Position numbers and translations under genes: made by a program
Notes under the pieces: generated by a model
Seen by the model: only the letters and a program-made list of their open reading frames with translations
What the model was told of the DNA's origin: nothing
The model's database searches: none
Shown: in pieces, positions 15,520-23,833 of the stretch
Layout of the letters: the number at the start of each line of letters is the position of its first letter
How positions within the stretch are numbered: position 1 is the first letter of the stretch
Assembly (NCBI GenBank): GCA_036268615.1
Contig: DATATV010000061.1
Span: 1 to 64,000 of the forward strand
Direction of reading: 5' to 3'
DNA from: DATATV01 sp036268615
GTDB taxonomy: Bacteria > Actinomycetota > Actinomycetes > Mycobacteriales > Pseudonocardiaceae
Length of the DNA stretch: 64,000 bases

Positions 15520-15960
15520 GTGACCCGCCGAGGGCAGGCCGAGCGGACGGGGCTGCGGTACCTGACCGTCGCGTACCGGCTACGCAAGGTGCTCGACGAG
15601 AAGATGACCGCCGCCGGCCTGTCCCTTGCTCGGACCAAGGTGCTGCAGGTGCTCGACCGGCACGGCGCGCTCCGGCAGGCAGTACTGGCGGAGCAACTGG
15701 GGCTCGCGCCTCGCTCGGTCACCCAGGTGGTCGAGGCGCTCGAGCGCGCCCAGCTCGTCGAGCGGGCACCCGATCCGGGGGACCTGCGAGCCAAACTGGT
15801 CGCCATCACCCCGGCGGGTGCTGAGGCGCTGAACGCGGGCACCGCGGCCGGAGAGCGGGTCCTCGCGGCGGTATTCGACGGCCTCGGACAGCGGCAGCTG
15901 GCGGACCTCGACGGACTGCTCGAACTCATCGAGGCCGCCACCGACGAGGTGGCCGGCTGA
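15520..15960 (+). CDS. MarR-family regulator
   Basis: A complete 146-residue MarR protein: helical dimer arm (RTGLRYLTVAYRLRKVLDEK), recognition region QAVLAEQLGLAPRSVTQVVE, wing DPGDLRAKLVAITPAG, and the C-terminal helix. The GTG start is preceded by GGAGTGGAG. It is divergent from the SDR gene with shared repeats between them, so it most likely represses the SDR and itself until a small ligand binds. Confidence 0.88.
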   Translation: MTRRGQAERTGLRYLTVAYRLRKVLDEKMTAAGLSLARTKVLQVLDRHGALRQAVLAEQLGLAPRSVTQVVEALERAQLVERAPDPGDLRAKLVAITPAGAEALNAGTAAGERVLAAVFDGLGQRQLADLDGLLELIEAATDEVAG

Positions 15961-16066
15961 GAGAGCGGGACACTCATTCCACTCCGCGCCGTGTTCCGTT
16001 CACCGTGTGTTCACCTTGACGCGTTGGACTTCTGTTGTCTCCACCCGCGAGCAACGAGGAGTCTCG

Positions 16067-16318
16067 ATGACTGCGCGACTGAGCAACTTCCACGTTGCCT
16101 CTCCGGAAGACCGTCAGATCCAGCAGCAACTCGAAGACGTCGAGGCCCGCCTGGTAGCGCAGTACGGGCAACAGCCGACGGTGTCCGAGGAGTACGTGCG
16201 AACCACGGTGGAGCGCGAGGCCGAACGCTTCAGCCACGCCCGGGTACGCACCTATGTGCCGATCCTGGTCGAGCGAGCTGCCCGCCACGACCTCGACACG
16301 CGAGCCGCCGGCCACTGA
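16067..16318 (+). CDS. three-helix-bundle (DUF3562-like) small protein
   Basis: An 83-residue soluble protein. The core QYGQQPTVSEEYVRTTVERE and the following VRTYVPILVERAAR match the small three-helix-bundle dimerisation family annotated in many actinobacteria. GAGGAG lies six bases before this ATG and decides the start. Relatives stand alone near regulators; function is not known. Confidence 0.7.
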   Translation: MTARLSNFHVASPEDRQIQQQLEDVEARLVAQYGQQPTVSEEYVRTTVEREAERFSHARVRTYVPILVERAARHDLDTRAAGH

Positions 16319-16335
16319 GCTGCACCCGGCTCAGG

Positions 16336-16621
16336 GGCCGCGGCAGCATGGCGGCCACCATTCCGGTGGGCCGTCCCCTATGCGCTCGCCGTGCATCCCG
16401 ACACCGGCCGCGTCTACGTCGCCAGCCTGGACGACGCCACGGTCTCGGTGATCGACCCGGCGACCAGTACGGTGACCGCGACCATCCCGGTCGGCACCCG
16501 GCCGGAAGGCATGGCCCTGCACGCGCGGCTCGGCCGGCTCTACGTGCCCAGCAACCCACAGAACGGCACGCTGTACGTGCTCAATTCGTCGTCCAATTCG
16601 GTGGCCGTGGTCGAGCCCTAG
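16336..16621 (+). pseudogene. YVTN beta-propeller fragment with a frameshift
   Basis: Two to three blades of a YVTN-type seven-bladed propeller remain. ATIPVGRP occurs in one frame (16350-16375), then YALAVHPDTGRVYVASLDD and the following blades (SVIDPATSTVTATIPVGT, LYVLNSSSNSVAVVEP) continue in the next frame to a stop at 16621. Full proteins have at least seven blades and a signal peptide. This is a 3'-terminal remnant broken by a single-base frameshift. Confidence 0.65.
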
Positions 16622-16639
16622 TTCTCGGAGGACACTAGG

Positions 16640-18061
16640 TCAACTCGCCGTCCGGGAGTGCCGGGCAGCGGCCTTCTCGAGGTCGGCCAGGGTGTGCTCC
16701 AGATGGGCCAGGAGCCGCTGCAGGTGTGGGACCGACCGGCGGCAGCCGGTGATGCCGAACGCGAGCCGGTCGCTGTAGGAGACGAGGGTGATGTTGAGGG
16801 CCTGACCGTCGGTGACCACCGAGACGGGGTAGGTCTCGGTCATCTCGGCCCCGTCCAGGTACAGGGGCGTGGCGACGGCCGGGACGTTGGAGATGACCAG
16901 GTTGAAGGCGGGCCGAGGTGGTAACGGGACACCGGGCAGCGTGTTCAGCACGACCCCGCCCATAACCGCGCCGCTGACGGCCGTGGCGGTGACCGGATCG
17001 AGCTCGGACATGAGTCGCTTGCTGCGCCGCATGGAGCAGTTGATCCGCCGCAGCCGGATCAGGTCGTCGGCGGTGTCGGTGCCGAGGTTGCACAGCACGG
17101 CTGCCCAGGAGTTGCCGTCGCGCGCCTCGCCGGAGGGGTCGGTGCAGGAGAGTGACACCGGGACCATGGCCACCAGCGGATCCCGGGGCAGTGCGTCGCG
17201 TTCGAGCAGGTAGGCGCGCAGCGCGCCGGCGCACATGGTCAGCGCCACGTCGTTGATGCTGGTCCCGGTGCCGCGGGCGACCTCGCGCAACCGGGCGATC
17301 GGCCAGGAGTCGCCGGCGAAGCGCCGCGCGGAGCTGACCCGGGTGTTGAGGACCGTGTGCGGTGCGCTGAACGGCAGGGTGAGCTGCCCGTTGCGCACCG
17401 AGCTGACGCCGCTGGTGGCCAGCGCCTCGAGGGTGCCGCCGACCCGGGTGGCCACGTCCAGCGCGCCCTTCCCGATCGAGGTCAGTGAGGGTGCACCGGA
17501 CGGGTGCGTGGCCGGCCTCGGTGGCCTGCTGCTCGTGCGCCGCCGGCTGGGCACGATCCACGGGGCGGCGCAGCCACGTTCGGCCGGGTCGGGGGACAGC
17601 CCGCCCAGCACGTGCCGGCCCATGTTGACCCCGTCGAACGAGGCGTGGTGCATCTTCGTGCAGAGCGCGAACCGGCCGTCGGCCATGCCCTCGACGAGGT
17701 GGGCCTGCCACAGCGGGCGGTCGCGGTCCAGCAGGGTGGCGTGGAAGTCGGCGACGTGCTCGAGCAGCTCACGGACCCGCCCGGGCCGGGGCAGCGCGAC
17801 GCGGCGCACATGCAGCGTCATGTCCACGTCGTCGTCCATCGCCCAGGCGTACTGGCCGGCGGTGGCCGGCGAGCGGTAGGGGCGCCTGCGGAACGCGGGC
17901 TTGAGGGCGTCCTGGTCGGTCATCGCCGCGTAGAGCTCGTCGAGCAGCTCGGGCCCGGCTCCGGGGGGCGGTTGGAAGATCTGCAGCGCGATGACGTGCG
18001 CGGGGCTGCGCTGCGACTCGGCCCACAGATAGAGGGCGTCGGTGGGTGGTACCAGGCGCAT
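16640..18061 (-). CDS. wax ester synthase/diacylglycerol acyltransferase (WS/DGAT)
   Basis: A 473-residue acyltransferase that joins fatty acyl-CoA to a long-chain alcohol or diacylglycerol, giving wax esters or triacylglycerol as storage lipid. The catalytic HHxxxDG motif is intact (HHASFDG, residues 138-144), as is the PLW motif at 116-118. The C-terminal half holds the second CoA-acyltransferase-like domain. It starts three bases after the stop of the P450 gene, so the two are co-transcribed. The pairing suggests acylation of a hydroxylated lipid or steroid made by the P450, or simple lipid storage. Confidence 0.92.
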   Translation of the reverse strand: MRLVPPTDALYLWAESQRSPAHVIALQIFQPPPGAGPELLDELYAAMTDQDALKPAFRRRPYRSPATAGQYAWAMDDDVDMTLHVRRVALPRPGRVRELLEHVADFHATLLDRDRPLWQAHLVEGMADGRFALCTKMHHASFDGVNMGRHVLGGLSPDPAERGCAAPWIVPSRRRTSSRPPRPATHPSGAPSLTSIGKGALDVATRVGGTLEALATSGVSSVRNGQLTLPFSAPHTVLNTRVSSARRFAGDSWPIARLREVARGTGTSINDVALTMCAGALRAYLLERDALPRDPLVAMVPVSLSCTDPSGEARDGNSWAAVLCNLGTDTADDLIRLRRINCSMRRSKRLMSELDPVTATAVSGAVMGGVVLNTLPGVPLPPRPAFNLVISNVPAVATPLYLDGAEMTETYPVSVVTDGQALNITLVSYSDRLAFGITGCRRSVPHLQRLLAHLEHTLADLEKAAARHSRTAS

Positions 18062-18064
18062 CGC

Positions 18065-19339
18065 TCAGCCCCCCGAGGGCCGCGGGGTGAAGCTCACCGG
18101 CAGCCGCTTGATGCCGTTGATGAAGTTCCCGGCCAGGTACTCCGGCTCGCCGACCCGCAGGTCCGGCAGCCGGAACAACAGCTCCCGGAACAGCGCCTTG
18201 AGCTGCATGCGGGCCAGGTGGCTCCCGAGGCAGAAGTGCGGGCCGCCGCCGCCGAAACCGACGTGGTTGTTCGGCTTGCGGGCGATGTCGAAGCGCCGTG
18301 GGGCGTCGAAGACCAACTCGTCCTGGTTGCCGGAGCGGTAGAACATCACGATCTTCTCCCCGGCGGCGATCGGCTGGCCGCCGATCTCGGTATCGATACG
18401 CGCGGTACGTCGGAAGGTCATCACCGGGCTGGCCCAGCGGACGAACTCCTCCACCGCCGTGCCGATCAGCCCGTCGTAGTCCGCCAGCAGGGCGGCCCGC
18501 TGTTCGGGGAAGTCCCGCAGCGCCTTGATGGTGTGGCTCGCGGTCTGGCGGGTGGTGTCGTTGCCGGCCACGCAGAGCAGCACGAAGAACGCGGCGATCT
18601 CGGCGTCGGTGAGCCGCTCGCCGTCCAGCTCGGCCTGGGCCAGTGCCGTCATCAGGTCGTCGGCGGGTTCGGTCCGCCGCTGTGCGACCAGCTCGGACGC
18701 GGCGGCGTGCAGGGTCGTCAGCGCGTTGAACAGCACGCCGATCGGCTCGCCGTCGCCGACGAAGTCCGGGTCGTTCCAGCTGACCATCGCGCCGGCCGCG
18801 GCGGCGACCCGGTCCCGGTCCGCCTCGGGGATCCCGATCATCTCCGAGATCGTCCACATGGGCAGCCGGGCGGCGACCTGCTCGACGAAGTCGATCTCAC
18901 CCAGCGGTGCCACGGCGTCCACGATCAGCCTGGCCTGGTCGCGGATCTGTTCCTCGATCCGCGCCACCCGGCGCGGGGTGAACACCGAGCTGATCAGCTT
19001 GCGCTGCTTGGCGTGGCGGGGCGCGTCCATGGCGAGGATGGAGTGCGCGGCCTCCAGCACCTCGGCCGGCACGTCCTCCAGCATCACCCCGCCGAACTCC
19101 TGCCCGGAGGCGAACACCTCGGAGTTGCGGCTGGCCGCCACGATGTCCGCGTGCCGGGTCAGCGCCCAGAACCCGGGGTCGGCGGAGTTGGGCATCAGGT
19201 CGGTCTCGGCGGGGCGGTGCCAGGACACCGGGCGCTCGGCGCGCAGCCGCGCGAACACCTCATCCCGCGCCGCCGGGTCCTCGGCCCAGAACGAGTGCGA
19301 CGAGATGTCCAACGGGTCGAAGGTTCGTGTGGTGAGCAC
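18065..19339 (-). CDS. cytochrome P450 (CYP124/125/142-like)
   Basis: A 424-residue soluble bacterial P450. The heme ligand is the cysteine of FGGGGPHFCLG (about residue 369), the I-helix has AGNDTTRQTASH, and the ExxR motif is EEFVR. The I-helix and the FGGGGPHFCLG signature are close to the mycobacterial CYP124/125/142 group, which oxidise methyl-branched lipids and cholesterol side chains. It is the first gene of the operon with WS/DGAT, facing a TetR regulator across a palindrome. No ferredoxin or ferredoxin reductase gene is nearby. Confidence 0.92.
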   Translation of the reverse strand: MLTTRTFDPLDISSHSFWAEDPAARDEVFARLRAERPVSWHRPAETDLMPNSADPGFWALTRHADIVAASRNSEVFASGQEFGGVMLEDVPAEVLEAAHSILAMDAPRHAKQRKLISSVFTPRRVARIEEQIRDQARLIVDAVAPLGEIDFVEQVAARLPMWTISEMIGIPEADRDRVAAAAGAMVSWNDPDFVGDGEPIGVLFNALTTLHAAASELVAQRRTEPADDLMTALAQAELDGERLTDAEIAAFFVLLCVAGNDTTRQTASHTIKALRDFPEQRAALLADYDGLIGTAVEEFVRWASPVMTFRRTARIDTEIGGQPIAAGEKIVMFYRSGNQDELVFDAPRRFDIARKPNNHVGFGGGGPHFCLGSHLARMQLKALFRELLFRLPDLRVGEPEYLAGNFINGIKRLPVSFTPRPSGG

Positions 19340-19378
19340 GGGCCTGCCTCCTCAGCTCCGGCGGTGCGACCTAATTCT

Positions 19379-19405
19379 GACCATAACAAAGATTATGTTA
19401 TAGTC
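19379..19405. promoter_or_regulatory. TetR operator between P450 and TetR genes
   Basis: GACCATAACA (19379-19388) and TGTTATAGTC (19396-19405) form a palindrome with one mismatch and a 7-base spacer, in the most AT-rich stretch of the region. It lies 40 bases before the P450 start and 58 bases before the TetR start, the right place for both promoters. Confidence 0.8.
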
Positions 19406-19462
19406 AATTGGCGCTGGCGGAGGCGATGTGTTGAGCTGGTCACAGCGAAGGGAGGGCTACTG

Positions 19463-20044
19463 ATGCCGAGAGAGCCGCGCCATCTCAAGGTCACCCAGGA
19501 CCAGTACTTCGAGGCAGCGCTGAGCCAGCTCGCCGCCCAGGGGGCCGAGGGCCTGACGATCAGCTGGCTCTGTCGCGCGCTCGGGGTGACCAGTGGCTCC
19601 TTCTACCACTACTTCGGCGGCTGGGCCGGCTTCGTCGAGGCGTTGCTCACGCACTGGGAGGCCGAGCAGACCCAGCGGATCGTGGAGTTGGCCCGGGCCG
19701 CGGCCGACCCCGAGCAGCGGCTCGATGTGCTGCGGCAGCAGGCGACCGACTTGCCGCACGACGCCGAGGCCGCCATCCGCGCCTGGGGCCGCGGCGAGCA
19801 GCGGGTCAGCCAGACCCAACAGCGCGTGGATGCACGGCGGCACGCGGCGCTGCTGGCGATCGTCAGCGACCTGGGTGTGCAGCCCGAGGACGCGGAACGG
19901 CTGGCGACCACCGGGATGGCCCTCCTGGTGGGTATGCAGCAGCTGCAACGCCCGGTGGACATCGACATGTTGGGCGCGGTGTTCGACGAGCTCGGACGGA
20001 CGATCCGGGACTACGCCGCCCGAGCGGCGTCCACTCGGCGTTAG
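19463..20044 (+). CDS. TetR-family regulator of the P450-WS/DGAT operon
   Basis: A 193-residue TetR protein with the HTH in EGLTISWLCRALGVTSGSFY and HYFGGWAGFVEALL, followed by a helical ligand domain. GGAGGG lies upstream of the ATG with good spacing. It is divergent from the P450 gene across an AT-rich palindrome and is likely to repress that operon and itself. The ligand is presumably a lipid or lipid-CoA, by analogy with regulators of similar operons. Confidence 0.88.
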   Translation: MPREPRHLKVTQDQYFEAALSQLAAQGAEGLTISWLCRALGVTSGSFYHYFGGWAGFVEALLTHWEAEQTQRIVELARAAADPEQRLDVLRQQATDLPHDAEAAIRAWGRGEQRVSQTQQRVDARRHAALLAIVSDLGVQPEDAERLATTGMALLVGMQQLQRPVDIDMLGAVFDELGRTIRDYAARAASTRR

Positions 20045-20047
20045 CCC

Positions 20048-20503
20048 GTGGAGATCCTGCCCCGTATGGAGGAGCTACCACCTCGCCCGGATCCGGTTAC
20101 GGGGCTGCCACGCCCGCCCCATGCGCCCGGATTCGTTGGCCGTGATGTTCCTCTTAATGAGGATTCGTTTCGGGAGAAAGACCCGGCGTTGGCGCCGGTC
20201 CCGCCACCGGGGCAGAGCCCAGTGCTGGTCTGGTTCCAGGAGAATCAGCGCGGCGCGCGACTGAGCGCGATCGGGTTCGGGAGCGTTCTGGCAGTGCTGC
20301 CCACTGAGGCGTCGCTGTATCTATGGGATGCGGGCGGGCGGAAGCTCCGGTACAAGCTCATTGACTTCAGTATCGACGACCGGCTGTTGTGGGCCTGCCC
20401 CCGGCGTCGAGCAAGAGGAATCCTCCCCGGACCAGTGACCGACAGGTTGTTCCTCGCCGACCGACGCTTTTCGAGACCGGAGGCTGCGATCACAGGCCCA
20501 TGA
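20048..20503 (+). CDS. hypothetical protein, possibly degraded
   Basis: A 151-codon open frame starting at a GTG three bases after the TetR stop. The middle part (VWFQENQRGARLSAIGFGSV then LYLWDAGGRKLRYKLIDFSI) looks like a real folded protein, but the N-terminus is Pro-rich and the C-terminus is Arg-rich and unlike a protein end. Base composition is lower in GC than the neighbours around 20130-20180. It may be the remains of an acquired gene. No family is recognised. Confidence 0.4.
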   Translation: MEILPRMEELPPRPDPVTGLPRPPHAPGFVGRDVPLNEDSFREKDPALAPVPPPGQSPVLVWFQENQRGARLSAIGFGSVLAVLPTEASLYLWDAGGRKLRYKLIDFSIDDRLLWACPRRRARGILPGPVTDRLFLADRRFSRPEAAITGP

Positions 20504-20576
20504 CAGGCCGTCTACACGGATCCCCCACGAACGGTCGGCACTCTTTGTGTAGCTGCATAGGCAAGGGAGCGCCACC

Positions 20577-21386
20577 ATGACCGATTACGACCCGACAAGC
20601 CCGCACGAGCCCCTTCCAGCTCGCCCCGTTTCGGCCTCGGTAACCATGGCCGAGCAGGCACGCCGGCCGAGGGTACGGCGATTTTTCGTGACCGCCGCAC
20701 TGATGTGCGCGGTGGTCGGACTCTCCGCCGGTTGCGCCACGTCCCCCTCCGCAACCGCCACGTCCCCCTCGGCAACACCAGGGCACCTCGTGCCCGGCGG
20801 CGGAGCCCCCGGCGGTTTCGGATCCGGCGGCCGGGGGGCCAACGCCCGGTCTGGACCGGCGTCAGGGGGAGCATCCGGCACTGTCGGCAGCGTGTCCGCG
20901 GCGAGCTTCACCTTGTCGACCTCAGCGGGCCAGAACGTGACCGTCGACGAGGCGCCCGCTACGACCTACCAGAAGGGGACCAGCACGACGTCTGCGAACG
21001 CCATCACAACAGGCGATAGCGTCCTCGTACTCGGGATGACCAGCGGATCGACCATCACGGCCACCCAGGTCATCGTGCAACCGACTGACGGTGGCGGGTC
21101 CGCGACGTCCTCGGCGGCAGGCGTCGTCCCCTTCCAGCGCGGTGCACCGACCACGTCAAAGCAAGTCGGTCAGATCCCGGCCAACTACAGAGAGGGGTCG
21201 GGCACGATCGCCGGCGGAACGACGGCGAACAGAGCGACAGAAGCCGCGCTCGCTGCCTACCCGGGGGGCGTCGTCGACCGTGTTGTGCAGCTGAGCAACG
21301 GCGAGTACGAGGTCCACAACATCGGCGTCAACTGGCCGCACCACATCTTCGTCGACCAGGACTTCAAGGTCGTCGGCGCCGACTGA
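20577..21386 (+). CDS. DUF5666-containing secreted lipoprotein
   Basis: A 269-residue protein with a basic leader (RRPRVRRFF), a hydrophobic segment and a plausible lipobox LSAGC near residue 52, followed by a Ser/Thr/Gly-rich linker. The first globular part (GTVGSVSAASFTLSTSAGQN through TQVIVQP) is a DUF5666-type beta domain. The C-terminal 75 residues (TTANRATEAALAAYPGG through HHIFVDQDFKVVG) resemble the PepSY-like repeats of secreted inhibitor-type domains. It should be tethered outside the membrane. Function unknown. GGGAG lies before the ATG; a later in-frame ATG lacks a ribosome site. Confidence 0.72.
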   Translation: MTDYDPTSPHEPLPARPVSASVTMAEQARRPRVRRFFVTAALMCAVVGLSAGCATSPSATATSPSATPGHLVPGGGAPGGFGSGGRGANARSGPASGGASGTVGSVSAASFTLSTSAGQNVTVDEAPATTYQKGTSTTSANAITTGDSVLVLGMTSGSTITATQVIVQPTDGGGSATSSAAGVVPFQRGAPTTSKQVGQIPANYREGSGTIAGGTTANRATEAALAAYPGGVVDRVVQLSNGEYEVHNIGVNWPHHIFVDQDFKVVGAD

Positions 21387-21417
21387 GGCTCATGCGTGGG
21401 CCGGACCCAAGACCGAC

Positions 21418-22176
21418 CTAGGACAGGTCGTCGGACCGGCCCTCGGCGAGCCGGGACCACTGAGCCGTTGGCCGTCCGTCGGCCCGGAACTGTTCGCCGG
21501 CGGTGGCGTACGGCTGCGGCCAGCCGGTCGGCGAGTCCTCCCAGGCCTCCTGCCGGCCGTACACGGTGCGATCGAGCAGGTGGTAGCTGGAGGCGCCGGC
21601 CTCGACGCCGCGACTGGTCGTCCAGTACGTCTCGAACACCCGGTCGCCGTCGCGCAGGTAGTAGAGATAGCCGCCGAAGCCCCGCCCGGCGAGCAACGCA
21701 TCCAGCGAGTCGCGCGCCGAGTACCACGGCATCTCCCAGCCCATGAAGTCCCGGTACCGGGCGCTCTCGGCGTACGGGCCCTCACAGAACGTCGCGTAGG
21801 TGACGTCGCGGCTGTGCAGATAGGACAGCTCCCGCGCGTGCCCGGTGAAGAACGTGCAGCCTTCGCACTGTTCGGCGGCGGGTTTGCCGTCATGCCACAT
21901 GTGCAGATAGGTGATCAGTTGCCGGCGCCCCTCGAACACGTCGACCAGGGGCACCGGGCCCTGCGCCCCGACCAGCGGGGTCCGCGCGTCCACCTCGACC
22001 ATCGGCAGCCGCCGCCGGGCGGCCGCGATCGCGTCACCCTCGTGGGTGTGTGCCTTCTCCCGCACCAGCACCCGGTCGACCTCGGCCTGCCAGGTGGCCC
22101 GGTCGACGATCTCCGGCGACGGGTACGTCGTGCTGGTCGCTTCCATCGGTTCGCCTTTCCCTTGCCGGGCAGGCAC
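21418..22176 (-). CDS. DUF899-family thioredoxin-like protein (intact)
   Basis: A full-length 252-residue DUF899 protein with a thioredoxin-like fold. It has the N-terminal EIVDRATWQAEVDRVL, the central CEGCTFFTGHARELSYLHSR, FMGWEMPWYSARDSLDALL, a beta segment and the C-terminal YGRQEAWEDSPTGWPQ. The paired cysteine motif CEGC may be redox-active. It lies opposite the ABC transporter. It gives the reference for the deletion seen in the shortened paralogue at 5819-6247. Confidence 0.88.
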   Translation of the reverse strand: MPARQGKGEPMEATSTTYPSPEIVDRATWQAEVDRVLVREKAHTHEGDAIAAARRRLPMVEVDARTPLVGAQGPVPLVDVFEGRRQLITYLHMWHDGKPAAEQCEGCTFFTGHARELSYLHSRDVTYATFCEGPYAESARYRDFMGWEMPWYSARDSLDALLAGRGFGGYLYYLRDGDRVFETYWTTSRGVEAGASSYHLLDRTVYGRQEAWEDSPTGWPQPYATAGEQFRADGRPTAQWSRLAEGRSDDLS

Positions 22177-22272
22177 ATCGCCGGCCCTCGGAAGGTATGA
22201 CCGGCCGGACGACCGAAACTCATCGGGGAGGGACGCGGCTGGATGCGCCCCGGGCCGTCGCGTGGACCGTGG

Positions 22273-22284
22273 CGATATATATCG
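22273..22284. promoter_or_regulatory. CGATATATATCG palindrome
   Basis: A perfect 12-base palindrome, almost entirely A/T in its core, lies in the 184-base gap between the divergent DUF899 and ABC-transporter genes. In a genome this GC-rich, it is a candidate operator or promoter element. No regulator gene is adjacent. Confidence 0.35.
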
Positions 22285-22360
22285 GCGTGATCAAAAGTCT
22301 CATGCCCATCACCTCATTGTGTTAAGTTCCCGCGCAACTGAACTTCGGACAGGAGCGTCC

Positions 22361-23833
22361 TTGCGCCGCACAAGAATCGCGTTGGTGCTGGGTGTGCTCG
22401 TCGCGCTGGTCGCGATCGCGTGCGGTCAGGGGCCCGAGGGTGGATCGGACCGCGTCGCCTCGGCCGGGGTGCTCCGGGTCGGCACCGAAGGAACGTACGC
22501 GCCCTTCAGTTTTCACGACGGCACCACGGGCGCCCTTTCCGGCTACGACATTGACGTGGCACGCGCGGTCGGCGACAAGCTGGGCGTGCGGACCGAATTC
22601 GTTGAGACGCCTTGGGACTCGATATTCGCTGCGCTGGAATCGGACCGATTCGACGTCGTCGCCAATCAGGTCACAATCACACCCGAACGACAGGCGAAAT
22701 ACGATCTGTCCAAGCCGTATGCCGTCGGCGAAGGCGTTATCGTCACTCGAGCGAATGACGACTCGATCAAATCGGTGAAGGATCTCGCCGGCAAGACCAC
22801 CGCGCAGTCGGTGACCAGCAACTGGGCGGACGTCGCCCGGCAGGCGGGGGCCAAGGTCGAGGCGGTGGAGGGCTTCACTCAGGCGATCACCCTGCTCAAC
22901 CAGGGCCGCGTCGACGCAACCGTCAACGACAGCATTGCGGTGTTCGCCTACCTGGCCACCACGAACGACACTTCGGTCAAGATCGCGGCCAAGACGGGGC
23001 AGCGCAGCGAACAGGCGTTCGCCGCCCGCAAGGGCAGTGGTTTGCTGCCCGGACTCAACCGAGCCATCGATGAACTCGGCGCGGACGGCACCCTGGCGAA
23101 GATTTCCCAGAAGTACCTGAAGGCCGATGCCAGCGGCGCAACCCCGCAGAAGGGCGCCGCGGCCCCGGCGCCATCGACCATCAAACTGATCCTGGACAAC
23201 CTGTGGCCGATGGCCAAGGCGACCATCACCGCAACGATTCCGCTGACCGCGATCAGCTTCGTGATCGGGCTGGTGATCGCGCTCGGTGTGGCACTGGCAC
23301 GGATGTCGTCGAATCGGCCGCTTTCCGCGGTGGCGCGTGTCTACATCTCGATCATCCGCGGCACGCCCCTGCTGGTTCAGCTGTTCCTGATCTTCTATGC
23401 ATTGCCCGAGCTGGGCCTGAAGATTGATCCGTTCCCAGCGGCCATCATCGCGTTCAGTCTCAACGTCGGCGGCTACGCCGCGGAGATCATCCGCTCGGCC
23501 ATCTCCAGTATCCCGAAGGGACAATGGGAGGCCGCCCAGACCATCGGCATGAAGTACCCGACGACGCTTCGGCGAATAATTCTGCCGCAGGCCAGCCGGG
23601 TTGCGGTGCCGCCATTGTCCAACACCTTGATCTCCCTGGTGAAGGACACCTCGTTGGCCTCGACGATCCTGGTGACCGAGCTGCTGCGCACCGCGCAGGT
23701 GGCGGCGGCGCCGACCTTCGAGTTCTTTGCGATGTACGGCACGGCCGCCGCCTACTACTGGGTCGTCTGCCTGGCGCTGTCGTTCGGGCAGGGCCGCGTC
23801 GAACACCGACTGGAAAGGTACGTGGCCCGGTGA
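22361..23833 (+). CDS. amino-acid ABC transporter, fused substrate-binding and permease protein
   Basis: A 490-residue protein joining two transporter parts. Residues 1-21 form a lipoprotein signal with the lipobox ending in Cys21 (VAIAC). Residues about 35-262 are a polar amino-acid (family 3) solute-binding domain (GVLRVGTEGTYAPFSF, FDVVANQVTITPERQ, NDSIAVFAYL). Residues about 275-490 are a HisM-type permease with the EAA motif WEAAQTIGM near 388. The TTG start is supported by AGGAG six bases upstream. The ATPase gene overlaps its end by four bases. Polar amino acid or cystine is the likely substrate. Confidence 0.9.
   Translation: MRRTRIALVLGVLVALVAIACGQGPEGGSDRVASAGVLRVGTEGTYAPFSFHDGTTGALSGYDIDVARAVGDKLGVRTEFVETPWDSIFAALESDRFDVVANQVTITPERQAKYDLSKPYAVGEGVIVTRANDDSIKSVKDLAGKTTAQSVTSNWADVARQAGAKVEAVEGFTQAITLLNQGRVDATVNDSIAVFAYLATTNDTSVKIAAKTGQRSEQAFAARKGSGLLPGLNRAIDELGADGTLAKISQKYLKADASGATPQKGAAAPAPSTIKLILDNLWPMAKATITATIPLTAISFVIGLVIALGVALARMSSNRPLSAVARVYISIIRGTPLLVQLFLIFYALPELGLKIDPFPAAIIAFSLNVGGYAAEIIRSAISSIPKGQWEAAQTIGMKYPTTLRRIILPQASRVAVPPLSNTLISLVKDTSLASTILVTELLRTAQVAAAPTFEFFAMYGTAAAYYWVVCLALSFGQGRVEHRLERYVAR

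Noticed and set aside
17504..20044. 846-codon open frame on the plus strand
   Set aside because: It runs antisense through the WS/DGAT and P450 genes with Gln/Arg/Gly/Val-rich low-complexity sequence; only its last 193 codons are the real TetR gene.
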